Below, one piece after another: positions 15,765-22,628 of a stretch of DNA of 64,000 nt; within the stretch, counting starts at the first letter, position 1, and each line of letters begins with the position of its first letter. The DNA is from Mycolicibacterium austroafricanum (GTDB taxonomy: Bacteria > Actinomycetota > Actinomycetes > Mycobacteriales > Mycobacteriaceae). The notes below the pieces were generated by a model. It made no database searches. It was not told the DNA's origin and saw only the letters and a list, made by a program, of their open reading frames with translations. The position numbers and the translations under genes are program-made. The stretch covers positions 169,446 through 233,445 of the forward strand of contig NZ_HG964458.1 of assembly GCF_000612725.1 (NCBI RefSeq), given 5' to 3'.

Positions 15765-16532
15765 ATGGACGACACGACGGCGAGCCGTCAATCCGACACC
15801 GTGGCGAGCCGTCAATCCGACACGACGGCGAGCCGTCAATCCGACACCGTGGCGAGCCGTCAATCCGACACCGCGCTGCCGCCCGTCGCAGCAGCCCTTT
15901 TCGAGCTCGCCGAGCGGATCACCGGGTTCATGCCCGCCGATGAGGGCCGCGCGCTCTACGACACCGCGCTGGAGTACCTGGGCGACGGTGTCGGCGTCGA
16001 GATCGGCACCTACTGCGGCAAGTCGACGGTGATGCTCGGCGCTGCCGCCCAGCAGACCGGCGGCCTGCTCTACACCGTCGACCACCACCACGGCTCCGAG
16101 GAGCACCAGGCGGGCTGGGAGTACCACGACGCGTCGATGGTCGATCCGGTCACCGGCCTGTTCGACACCCTGCCGACCCTGCGCCACGCCCTGGATTCCG
16201 CAGGCCTCGACGACCACGTCGTGGCCGTCGTCGGACGCTCCCCGGTGGTGGCGCGCGGCTGGCGAACACCGTTGCGGCTCTTGTTCATCGACGGTGGGCA
16301 CACCGAGGAAGCGGCCAACCGGGACTTCGACGGTTGGGCACGATGGGTCGACGTGGGCGGGGTGCTCGTCATCCATGACGTGTTCCCCGATCCTGCCGAC
16401 GGCGGCCAGGCGCCGTTCTTCATCTACAAGCGGGCGCTCGACTGCGGGGACTTCCGCGAGGTACGGGCCGCCGGGTCGATGCGCGTGCTCGAGCGGGTGT
16501 CCGGGCAGGCCGGCGCGCTCGGCGCAGCCTAG
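15765..16532 (+). CDS. class I SAM-dependent methyltransferase with N-terminal octapeptide repeats
   Basis: A 255-residue protein. Residues 3-34 are four copies of the octapeptide DT(T/V)ASRQS, encoded by a 24-bp tandem repeat; this is probably a disordered, length-variable tail. The rest is a class I methyltransferase of the CmcI/Methyltransf_24 type: GVEIGTYCGKST as the SAM loop near residue 77, YTVDHHHGSEEH, then LLFIDGGHTEEA and VLVIHDVFPDP near the C-terminal half. Small-molecule O-methylation is likely; acceptor unknown. It is divergent from the TetR gene and convergent with the alpha-barrel gene (stops overlap), so it probably belongs with the GT4 gene set. Confidence 0.8.
   Translation: MDDTTASRQSDTVASRQSDTTASRQSDTVASRQSDTALPPVAAALFELAERITGFMPADEGRALYDTALEYLGDGVGVEIGTYCGKSTVMLGAAAQQTGGLLYTVDHHHGSEEHQAGWEYHDASMVDPVTGLFDTLPTLRHALDSAGLDDHVVAVVGRSPVVARGWRTPLRLLFIDGGHTEEAANRDFDGWARWVDVGGVLVIHDVFPDPADGGQAPFFIYKRALDCGDFREVRAAGSMRVLERVSGQAGALGAA
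15771..15866 (+). repeat. four 24-bp in-frame tandem repeats
   Basis: Units start at 15771, 15795, 15819 and 15843. They alternate between GACACGACGG... and GACACCGTGG... and share GCGAGCCGTCAATCC. Units 1 and 3 contain the small inverted repeat GACGGC-GA-GCCGTC. Copy-number changes would lengthen or shorten the protein by eight residues without a frameshift. Confidence 0.9.
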
Positions 16533-17593
16533 CGATCGCTGGTCGCGCACTCGCAATCATATTGCCCCTCAAGGCCTTTCGGAAGATCCAAGCCGCGGAA
16601 GATTCCGCTTGCCGGCGTGGTGGATGACAACGCGTCGGCGGCCAGGATCACTGCCGCGCCCGTCCAGGTGGTGCGCTCGACGGGCCAGCGCTTGCCGTCG
16701 GCGTACACCAGGCCCGTCCAGTACGACCCGTCATCCTCGCGCAGGTGGTGCATCGCCGCGAACTGCTCGTGCGCCCGCGCCTTGTCCCCGATGGCATCCA
16801 GAGCCAGCACCAGCTCACAGGTTTCGGCTCCGGTCACCCACGGTCGGTCATCCACACATCGGATACCCAGCCCGGGGACCACGAAGTCGTCCCACCGTTC
16901 GTCGATGCGCGCCCGCGCCCTCGGCCCGCGCAGCGCTCCCCCGAGAACCGGGTAGTACCACTCCATCGACCAGCGGTCTTTGGTGACAAACCCATCCGGA
17001 TGGTGGGCGATGGCGTGACCGAGCCGTCCGACCGCGACCTCCCATTCCGGTTGCGGGTCGTCGACGTAGTCGGCGAGCGCCAGGGCGCAGCGGATGCTGT
17101 GGTAGATGCTCGCACAGCCGGTGAGCAACGCCTCGTCGGCATCACCGGAAGATCCACGGGCCCAAGCGATTTCACCGGTTCCGAACTGAAGCTCGAGGAC
17201 GAAGTCGATGGCTTTGGCCACCACGGGCCACATGGTCTCGGCGAAGGAGCGGTCTTCGGTGACGAGCACGTGGTGCCAGACGCCGGTGGCGATGTAGGCG
17301 CAGAAGTTGCTGTCGCTGTGGGCATCCTCGATGACGCCGTTGCGCACCTGAATCGGCCAGGTGCCGTCGGGGCGCTGCTGGGTGCGCGACCATTCGAACG
17401 CCGCGCGGGCAGGCTCCAGCAGTCCCGCCGCGGTGAGCGCCATGGCGTTCTCGATGTGATCCCACGGGTCGGTGTGCCCGCCCACCGACCACGGAATCGC
17501 GCCGCTCGACTCCTGTGTCGCGGCGATCGACTCAGCGGTCTGCCGACATTGAGCCGGCGTGAAGACACCCGGCACACCGGGGATGTCATGCAT
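16529..17593 (-). CDS. (alpha/alpha) barrel protein, prenyltransferase/six-hairpin-glycosidase-like
   Basis: A 354-residue protein made of repeated helical hairpins with aromatic turns (HTDPWDHIENAM, RPDGTWPIQV, DDGSYWTGLVY), the pattern of alpha/alpha toroids shared by protein prenyltransferases, terpene cyclases and six-hairpin glycosidases. Similar proteins are often labelled prenyltransferase, but no zinc-binding D/C/H set or DxDD cyclase motif is visible. The acidic VIEDAHSDSN and the WARGSSGDADEA stretch are candidate active-site loops. The C-terminus carries CECATSDR. The ATG at 17593 overlaps the preceding methyltransferase stop by 8 bp, so it is translationally coupled as the third gene of the GT4 operon. 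Confidence 0.7.
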   Translation of the reverse strand: MHDIPGVPGVFTPAQCRQTAESIAATQESSGAIPWSVGGHTDPWDHIENAMALTAAGLLEPARAAFEWSRTQQRPDGTWPIQVRNGVIEDAHSDSNFCAYIATGVWHHVLVTEDRSFAETMWPVVAKAIDFVLELQFGTGEIAWARGSSGDADEALLTGCASIYHSIRCALALADYVDDPQPEWEVAVGRLGHAIAHHPDGFVTKDRWSMEWYYPVLGGALRGPRARARIDERWDDFVVPGLGIRCVDDRPWVTGAETCELVLALDAIGDKARAHEQFAAMHHLREDDGSYWTGLVYADGKRWPVERTTWTGAAVILAADALSSTTPASGIFRGLDLPKGLEGQYDCECATSDR

Positions 17594-18311
17594 CAGCAGC
17601 GGCAGGCTTCCGGAAGTACAGCGCCACGCTCTTACCGATCAAGGGGTTGAGCGCCGCCTCGGCAGTCCGGGTCAGCCATGGCCGTCCCATCATGTCCCAC
17701 ACCAGCAGCTTGTGATACGCGGCGACGGCCGGATGGTTCGTCTTCTCCGTCCCCACAGCACATTTGAGCCACCAGTACGGCGAATGCAACGCGTGGGCGT
17801 GGTGGATGTGGGTCAGCGCCAGGCCGTGTGCGAGCACCTTGTCGCGCAGCTCGTCGGCCCGGTAGATGCGGATGTGGCCGCCCTCGTTGGCGTGGTACTC
17901 GTCCGACAGCGCCCAGCAGATGCGCTCGGGCAGCCAGCGGGGGACCGTGATCGCCAGCGCGCCACCGGGTTTGAGCACCCGCACCAGCTCGGCGATCGCC
18001 CGGTCGTCTTCGGGGACGTGCTCGAGGATCTCGGAGGCGATGACGCAGTCGAAGGTTCCGTCGGCGTAGGGCAGGTCCAGGGCGTCACCCTTGACGGCCT
18101 CCCCCTTGGCCGAAGCGGGCACCTCGCCCTGCTCCTTCATCGCCTGCAGGATCTCGTCGACGTCGTTGAGGTCCGCAACGCTCTGGTCGAATCCGACCAC
18201 ATCGGCGCCACGCCGGAACGCCTCGAACGTGTGGCGGCCGGCGCCGCAGCCGACGTCGATCACCTTGGTACCGGCGCCGACACCGAGCCGGTCGAAGTCC
18301 ACGGTCAGCAT
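17586..18311 (-). CDS. class I SAM-dependent methyltransferase
   Basis: A 241-residue methyltransferase. Motif I is VIDVGCGAGRHTF near residue 18, the acidic post-I residue is in VVGFDQS, motif II/III lies in FDCVIASEILEHVPEDD, and LKPGGALAITVP follows. This is the UbiE/Methyltransf_11 type. A C-terminal helical extension with paired tryptophans (SPYWWLKCAVG) suggests a lipid or membrane-bound acceptor (inference). ATG 18311 overlaps the GT4 stop by 7 bp and its own stop overlaps the next gene, so the three genes form one coupled operon. Confidence 0.85.
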   Translation of the reverse strand: MLTVDFDRLGVGAGTKVIDVGCGAGRHTFEAFRRGADVVGFDQSVADLNDVDEILQAMKEQGEVPASAKGEAVKGDALDLPYADGTFDCVIASEILEHVPEDDRAIAELVRVLKPGGALAITVPRWLPERICWALSDEYHANEGGHIRIYRADELRDKVLAHGLALTHIHHAHALHSPYWWLKCAVGTEKTNHPAVAAYHKLLVWDMMGRPWLTRTAEAALNPLIGKSVALYFRKPAAADA

Positions 18312-19540
18312 GTCGCGACCCTTTCGCAGGCTCTCTCGTACACCGCGACCGTCTGTGCGGCCACTGATTCCCAACTGAAAACCTCGAGCGCACGCCGGCG
18401 ACCGTTGTCCCCGAGTCGGCGCAGTTCTCGCGGCGAGTCGAGCAGTTCGCCGAGTACTGCGGTCAGCTCCGTCACGTCCGCGGGTGTCACCAGGCGCGCG
18501 CACTCGCCGTCGGTACCCACGACCTCGGGCAGCGCGCCCGCGCGGCTGGCCACGATCGGCGTCCCGCTGGCCATCGCCTCCACTGCGGGCAGTGAGAAGC
18601 CCTCGTAAAGAGAAGGGATGCAGGCAACTTCGGCCGACGCGAGCAGAGCAGCCAGCTCGGAATCGGACAATCCGCTGGAGATGTGCACGATGTCGGAGAT
18701 GCCCAACTCGGCGATCAGTTTCTCCGTCGGACCGTTGGCCTCCAGTTTGGCGACGAGTTGAAGCTCCAGATCGCGCTCGACGCGCAGACGCGCGACCGCG
18801 TGCAGCAGGTGGCTGACCCCCTTGAGAGGGACGTCGGCACTGGCGATCGCGATGATGCGGTTGCGCACGCGGTGCTCCGACGGCTGGAACAGCTGGGTGT
18901 CCACGCCCAGGGGCACGACGTTCAACTGGTTGGGATCGACGGCGAAGTCCTCGGCGATGTCGGCCGCCGATGTCGAGGACACGGTGACCAACTCGGGGAT
19001 CTGTCGCGCCACCTGCTTCTGCATCTCGGCGAAGCCGTACCAGCGACGCACCAGCGGCTTGCGCCACCACTTCGCCGCAGCGACCTCGAGGACCCGGTCT
19101 CTGGTGATCGGGTGGTGCACGGTCGCCACCACGGGCATTCCGGAGTCCGCGATGGTCAGCAGCCCGGTGCCGAGGCATTGGTTGTCGTGGACGACGTCGA
19201 AGTCGTCGCGCCGATCGGCCAGCAGCCGGGCGGCGCGCATGCTGAATGTCTTGGGTTCGGGGAACCCGGCCGTCCACGTGGTCAACAGTTCTTCGAGGTC
19301 GATGCTCGTCTTGATCTCGCTGGGCCGCGGAATGCGGAACGGGTCCGGCTCGCGGTAGAGATCGAGGCTCGGCACCTCTGTCAGCCGCACCCGCGGATCG
19401 AGGATCTCAGGGTAGGGCTGCCCGGAGAAGACCTCCACGTCGTGGCCCAGCTCCACCAGCCCACGGCTCAGATGCCGGACGTAGACACCCTGGCCGCCAC
19501 AGTGGGTCTTGCTCCGATACGACAGCAGTGCGATGCGCAT
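18305..19540 (-). CDS. GT4 family glycosyltransferase
   Basis: A 411-residue retaining GT-B glycosyltransferase. The N-terminal domain opens with MRIALLSYRS and the donor-loop glycines CGGQGVYVRHL near residue 15. The C-terminal domain has VVPLGVDTQLF, the nucleotide-sugar site CIPSLYEGFSLPAVEAMASGTPIV (E-x7-E motif) and the usual final helices. Cytoplasmic face of the membrane is expected; donor and acceptor are unknown. First gene of an operon with a methyltransferase and an alpha-barrel protein. Start is ATG 19540; the -10 and TetR-type operator lie about 80 bp upstream, leaving an 80-base leader. Confidence 0.9.
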   Translation of the reverse strand: MRIALLSYRSKTHCGGQGVYVRHLSRGLVELGHDVEVFSGQPYPEILDPRVRLTEVPSLDLYREPDPFRIPRPSEIKTSIDLEELLTTWTAGFPEPKTFSMRAARLLADRRDDFDVVHDNQCLGTGLLTIADSGMPVVATVHHPITRDRVLEVAAAKWWRKPLVRRWYGFAEMQKQVARQIPELVTVSSTSAADIAEDFAVDPNQLNVVPLGVDTQLFQPSEHRVRNRIIAIASADVPLKGVSHLLHAVARLRVERDLELQLVAKLEANGPTEKLIAELGISDIVHISSGLSDSELAALLASAEVACIPSLYEGFSLPAVEAMASGTPIVASRAGALPEVVGTDGECARLVTPADVTELTAVLGELLDSPRELRRLGDNGRRRALEVFSWESVAAQTVAVYERACERVATC

Positions 19541-19611
19541 ACTCAACTCACAGACCCTGGAGAGCGGCCCTGAGCTGGCCGAACCGATTGGAGCAAGGAA
19601 TCCGAACCCTC

Positions 19612-19633
19612 CTGGACATGTGTCCAGACTATA
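19612..19633 (-). promoter_or_regulatory. GT4 operon promoter: -10 TATAGT and operator CTGGACA-CA-TGTCCAG
   Basis: On the minus strand TATAGT (19628-19633) is a good -10 box. Two bases downstream lies the palindrome core GGACACATGTCC (19614-19625 read on minus), extended by two further paired bases. The same core and spacing occur in front of the TetR gene at 15.7 kb, so that regulator is the likely repressor here. Confidence 0.75.
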
Positions 19634-19725
19634 GTTTGACGTGCTAGCAGACGCAATCCGTCCGCTAGCTCTGACTACCACAGTCGCGGCCGGCCGTCCT
19701 GTCCGACCTCTTCGTGCGGGCCGGG

Positions 19726-20181
19726 CTACCCGGGCGGGAAACCGCCGGTCGCCACGGGTCCCCACCGCCGCGGCGTCTCCCTGATCAGGCACTTGCGCTG
19801 GTCAACCATCGCTTGGCGGTACTCGTCCCAGTCCGGGTGCTCGCCCGCGATGGAGCGGAAGTATTCGACGAGAGGCTCGAGGGCCTCGGGCAGGTCCACC
19901 ACCTCGGCATCGCCGTCGACCTGCACATACGGCCCGTCGAACTCATCGGACAACACCACCACGCTCGCGCGCGGCCGGCGCCTGAGGTTGGCGGTCTTCG
20001 CGCGCTGCGGGTACGTCGCGATGACGATCCGCCCTTCGGCGTCGACGCCGCCGGAGACCGGGGAGCTCTGCAGGGACCCGTCGGCGCGGTAGGTGGTGAG
20101 CACCATCCGGTGCCGCGGCCGGACGAAGTCGAGCAGTTGGGGCAGTGTGACCACGTCGGCGGTGGCGAGCTTTCTGGCCAT
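19726..20181 (-). CDS. PPOX-class F420-dependent oxidoreductase
   Basis: A 151-residue split beta-barrel flavin/F420 enzyme. Features are a first strand with HRMVLTTYRADGSLQSSPV, the YPQRAKTANLRRRPRASVVV segment typical of F420-binding family members, and a C-terminal PDWDEYRQAMVDQRKCLIR. A damaged copy of that C-terminal motif lies at 60185-60259. The enzyme is cytoplasmic; the reduced substrate is unknown. It starts 35 bp from the divergent small DUF222-like gene. No obvious operon partner. Confidence 0.85.
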   Translation of the reverse strand: MARKLATADVVTLPQLLDFVRPRHRMVLTTYRADGSLQSSPVSGGVDAEGRIVIATYPQRAKTANLRRRPRASVVVLSDEFDGPYVQVDGDAEVVDLPEALEPLVEYFRSIAGEHPDWDEYRQAMVDQRKCLIRETPRRWGPVATGGFPPG

Positions 20182-20215
20182 CTCGTCAGCGTATCGACGT
20201 GTCGTACCCCGCTTC

Positions 20216-20221
20216 TAGGAT
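20216..20221 (+). promoter_or_regulatory. -10 box TAGGAT, leaderless start
   Basis: TAGGAT fits TANNNT and lies seven bases before ATG 20229, the spacing expected when transcription begins at the start codon. It favours 20229 over the in-frame ATG at 20220, which falls partly inside the box. Confidence 0.5.
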
Positions 20222-20228
20222 GTCGAAC

Positions 20229-20531
20229 ATGAGTTCGAAGAAAGAGTGGATCGCGGCGTTGGACGCGGTCGATCACGCACACCGGGCAGTCGCCGGGCTG
20301 CCGTTTCACACCCTGCAACCGGCCGATCAGCGGGCCCTGCTGGTCCGGCTGGACGCGCTCGAGAAGCTGCTGGCCACCAGGCAGCGCCAGCTGCTCGCAC
20401 ACATGGTCGGCGGTCCCCCGCCGGTCGAGTTCGCCGGAGCGCCCTGGGCCGAGGTGCTGGCCCGCCGGCTGCGCATCTCGGTCGGCGAGGCGAAGCGCCG
20501 CATCGAAGATGCCGGCGCCGTGCCTACGTAG
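20229..20531 (+). CDS. small DUF222-like protein lacking the HNH part
   Basis: A 100-residue soluble helical protein. Its second half, with WAEVLARRLRISVGEAKRRIEDA, resembles the start of the DUF222 domain found in mycobacterial 13E12-type HNH endonuclease proteins, but the frame ends right after and no HNH motif follows. It could be a genuine stand-alone small gene or an N-terminal remnant of a former 13E12 repeat gene; the 102 bp that follow carry no recognisable continuation. Codon use is normal for the genome. Leaderless start at 20229 is inferred from the -10 spacing. Confidence 0.6.
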   Translation: MSSKKEWIAALDAVDHAHRAVAGLPFHTLQPADQRALLVRLDALEKLLATRQRQLLAHMVGGPPPVEFAGAPWAEVLARRLRISVGEAKRRIEDAGAVPT

Positions 20532-20633
20532 GCCGCCGGCGGCGCGGCGGTGGTCGAGTGGCCTCGTTACGGCCCGGTGCCGGTCGCCGCCGGCGCAGCG
20601 CTCCGAGGACGCGCCACCCCGGGAGAGCCCGCT

Positions 20634-21158
20634 CTAGCGCGAACTGGGCAGCACGAACCCGAACGGCCGCCGATAGCCCAGCCCCGTCATCCGGGCCTGC
20701 CGCACCATGTCGATCGACACCGCGCGCACTTCGCCTGATGACGGTTCATAGCAGTGCATTTCGTCGTCCGAAGCATTGACGATCAACACCCAGTGCCTGG
20801 GCAGGAACCGGCCGACGAGCATCGCCACCGGCCAGCCGGACCGCACCGCCGACAACACGTCTGCCAGCCCGTCGCGACGTCCACGCCACAACCGCCACCG
20901 GTAGCTCACCCCGCGCCCGCGCGAGCAGGCGGTCACCGCGCGCGCCATCCCGACCGGCGTGGTGCCCAACGCCCTGGGCCACACCCGGTTCACCGACAGG
21001 TGCACGCGACCCTGTTCGGCCTCGAACCAGACGTCGGCATCGGGCGCAGTCAGCGACAAGCGGTAGGCCGGATCCACGATCGCGCCCGCGACGACGGCCA
21101 CGGTCGGTCCGCACGTGGTGGTGTCACGTTGCCTCAGGTGCAGCGGCGCGATCTTCAT
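20634..21158 (-). CDS. papain-like fold protein (C39/BtrH-like), possible cysteine peptidase
   Basis: A 174-residue protein with a papain-like layout: Gln10 and Cys16 in RQRDTTTCGPT, His122 in FLPRHWVLIVNA and an acidic residue in CYEPSSGEV that could complete a triad. That pattern fits C39-like peptidases and related acyltransferases. There is no clear signal peptide, so a cytoplasmic role is likely. The first ATG at 21158 gives a compact start. It lies 72 bp from the divergent acyl-CoA dehydrogenase. Activity and substrate are not predictable from sequence. Confidence 0.65.
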   Translation of the reverse strand: MKIAPLHLRQRDTTTCGPTVAVVAGAIVDPAYRLSLTAPDADVWFEAEQGRVHLSVNRVWPRALGTTPVGMARAVTACSRGRGVSYRWRLWRGRRDGLADVLSAVRSGWPVAMLVGRFLPRHWVLIVNASDDEMHCYEPSSGEVRAVSIDMVRQARMTGLGYRRPFGFVLPSSR

Positions 21159-21230
21159 CAGCTCCCTCCGCGGTGGATTTCTCGCCGACGTTGGGTACTC
21201 GCCACCTTAAGCCGACCAAGGGGGACAGCA

Positions 21231-22625
21231 GTGGCGTTCGACATCACTCCGACCGCGGCTCAACATGACCTCGCCCGACGCACCCACGAGTTCGCCGAAG
21301 AGGTGATCCGCCCGGTTGCCGCCGACTACGACCAGCGCCAGGAGTTCCCGTGGCCGGTGTTGGAGGAGGCGGCCGCCCGCGGCTTCTACAGTCCGTTGTT
21401 CTACCGCGACCTGATCGGCGACCCGACCGGCCTGTCGCTGCCGATGTTCATGGAAGAGCTGTTCTGGGGGTGCGCCGGCATCGGGCTGGCGGTGGTGATG
21501 CCCGCCCTGGCGCTCTCGGCGATCGGCCAGGCCGCCTCGCCCGAGCAGATGTTGCAGTGGGCGCCCGAATGTTTCGGCACCCCGGGCGACCTCAAACTCG
21601 CCGCACTGGCGATCTCGGAACCCGAAGGCGGAAGCGACGTCCGCAACCTGCGCACCACGGCCCGCCGCGCAGGCCCGGGAGCAGACGCAGACTGGATCAT
21701 CGACGGGCACAAGATGTGGATCGGCAACGGCGGCATCGCCGACGTCCACGTCGTCAACGCCGTGGTCGACCAGGAACTCGGACACAAAGGACAGGCGCTG
21801 TTCATCGTGCCCGGCGGCACGCCGGGCCTGGACATGGTGCGCAAGCTCGACAAACTCGGATGCCGCGCATCGCATACCGCCGAGCTGAAGCTCACCGGGG
21901 TCCGGGTGCCCGCAGACCATCTGCTCGGCGGGCAGGAGAAGCTCGACCACAAGCTCGCGCGCGCCCGCGAAGCCATCGAAGGCGCCCGGCACTCCGGCTC
22001 GGCCACCCTCGGCACCTTCGAGCAGACCCGACCCATGGTCGCCGCGCAGGCACTCGGGATCGCCAGGGCCGCTTTGGAATACGTCACCGAGTACGCCAAT
22101 CGGCGGGAAGCGTTCGGCGCGCCGATCATCGACAATCAGGGCATCTCCTTCCCGCTGGCCGATCTGGCCACCGGCCTGGATGCCGCACGGCTGCTGACGT
22201 GGCGGGCGTCGTGGATGGCGGCCACCGGTGTCCCGTTCGAACGGGGTGAGGGCTCGATGTCGAAGCTGGCGGCCAGCGAGCTCGCGGTGCGGGCCACCGA
22301 GCGGGCGGTCCAGACCATGGGCGGCTGGGGCTACGTCAAGGATCACCCCGTCGAGAAGTGGTATCGGGACGCCAAGCTGTACACGATCTTCGAGGGAACC
22401 AGCGAGATCCAGCGCATGGTGATCTCCAATGCGCTCGGGGCGGCGGACGGCAAGCCCCCGCTGCACGTCGACCTCGAGCCGACGGGCGGCCCGTTGAACC
22501 GCATGTTCGGTCGCGGCACCCCGGCCCGCACACAGGTCGCCGCCTCCGCCCTGGCGATGAAGGACCGCGTCCCCGCGCCCGTGATGCAGATGGCCATGAA
22601 AGTGCTTCGACCCCCCAGGAAATGA
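21231..22625 (+). CDS. acyl-CoA dehydrogenase
   Basis: A 464-residue FAD flavoenzyme that oxidises acyl-CoA thioesters. The FAD signature AALAISEPEGGSDV is near residue 124, followed by the substrate-loop GHKMWIGNGG. The C-terminal domain carries GGWGYVKDHPVEKWYRDAK and YTIFEGTSEIQRMV, whose glutamate is the classical catalytic base. GTG 21231 is the start, preceded by AAGGGGG; longer frames would run over the divergent promoter region. Single gene, followed by a convergent membrane protein gene 3 bp away. Chain length or substrate class cannot be told. Confidence 0.93.
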   Translation: MAFDITPTAAQHDLARRTHEFAEEVIRPVAADYDQRQEFPWPVLEEAAARGFYSPLFYRDLIGDPTGLSLPMFMEELFWGCAGIGLAVVMPALALSAIGQAASPEQMLQWAPECFGTPGDLKLAALAISEPEGGSDVRNLRTTARRAGPGADADWIIDGHKMWIGNGGIADVHVVNAVVDQELGHKGQALFIVPGGTPGLDMVRKLDKLGCRASHTAELKLTGVRVPADHLLGGQEKLDHKLARAREAIEGARHSGSATLGTFEQTRPMVAAQALGIARAALEYVTEYANRREAFGAPIIDNQGISFPLADLATGLDAARLLTWRASWMAATGVPFERGEGSMSKLAASELAVRATERAVQTMGGWGYVKDHPVEKWYRDAKLYTIFEGTSEIQRMVISNALGAADGKPPLHVDLEPTGGPLNRMFGRGTPARTQVAASALAMKDRVPAPVMQMAMKVLRPPRK

Positions 22626-22628
22626 CGG

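Noticed and set aside
15771..15866. The tandem repeat as a CRISPR array
   Set aside because: Units are directly adjacent without spacers, in frame inside a gene, and no cas genes are present.
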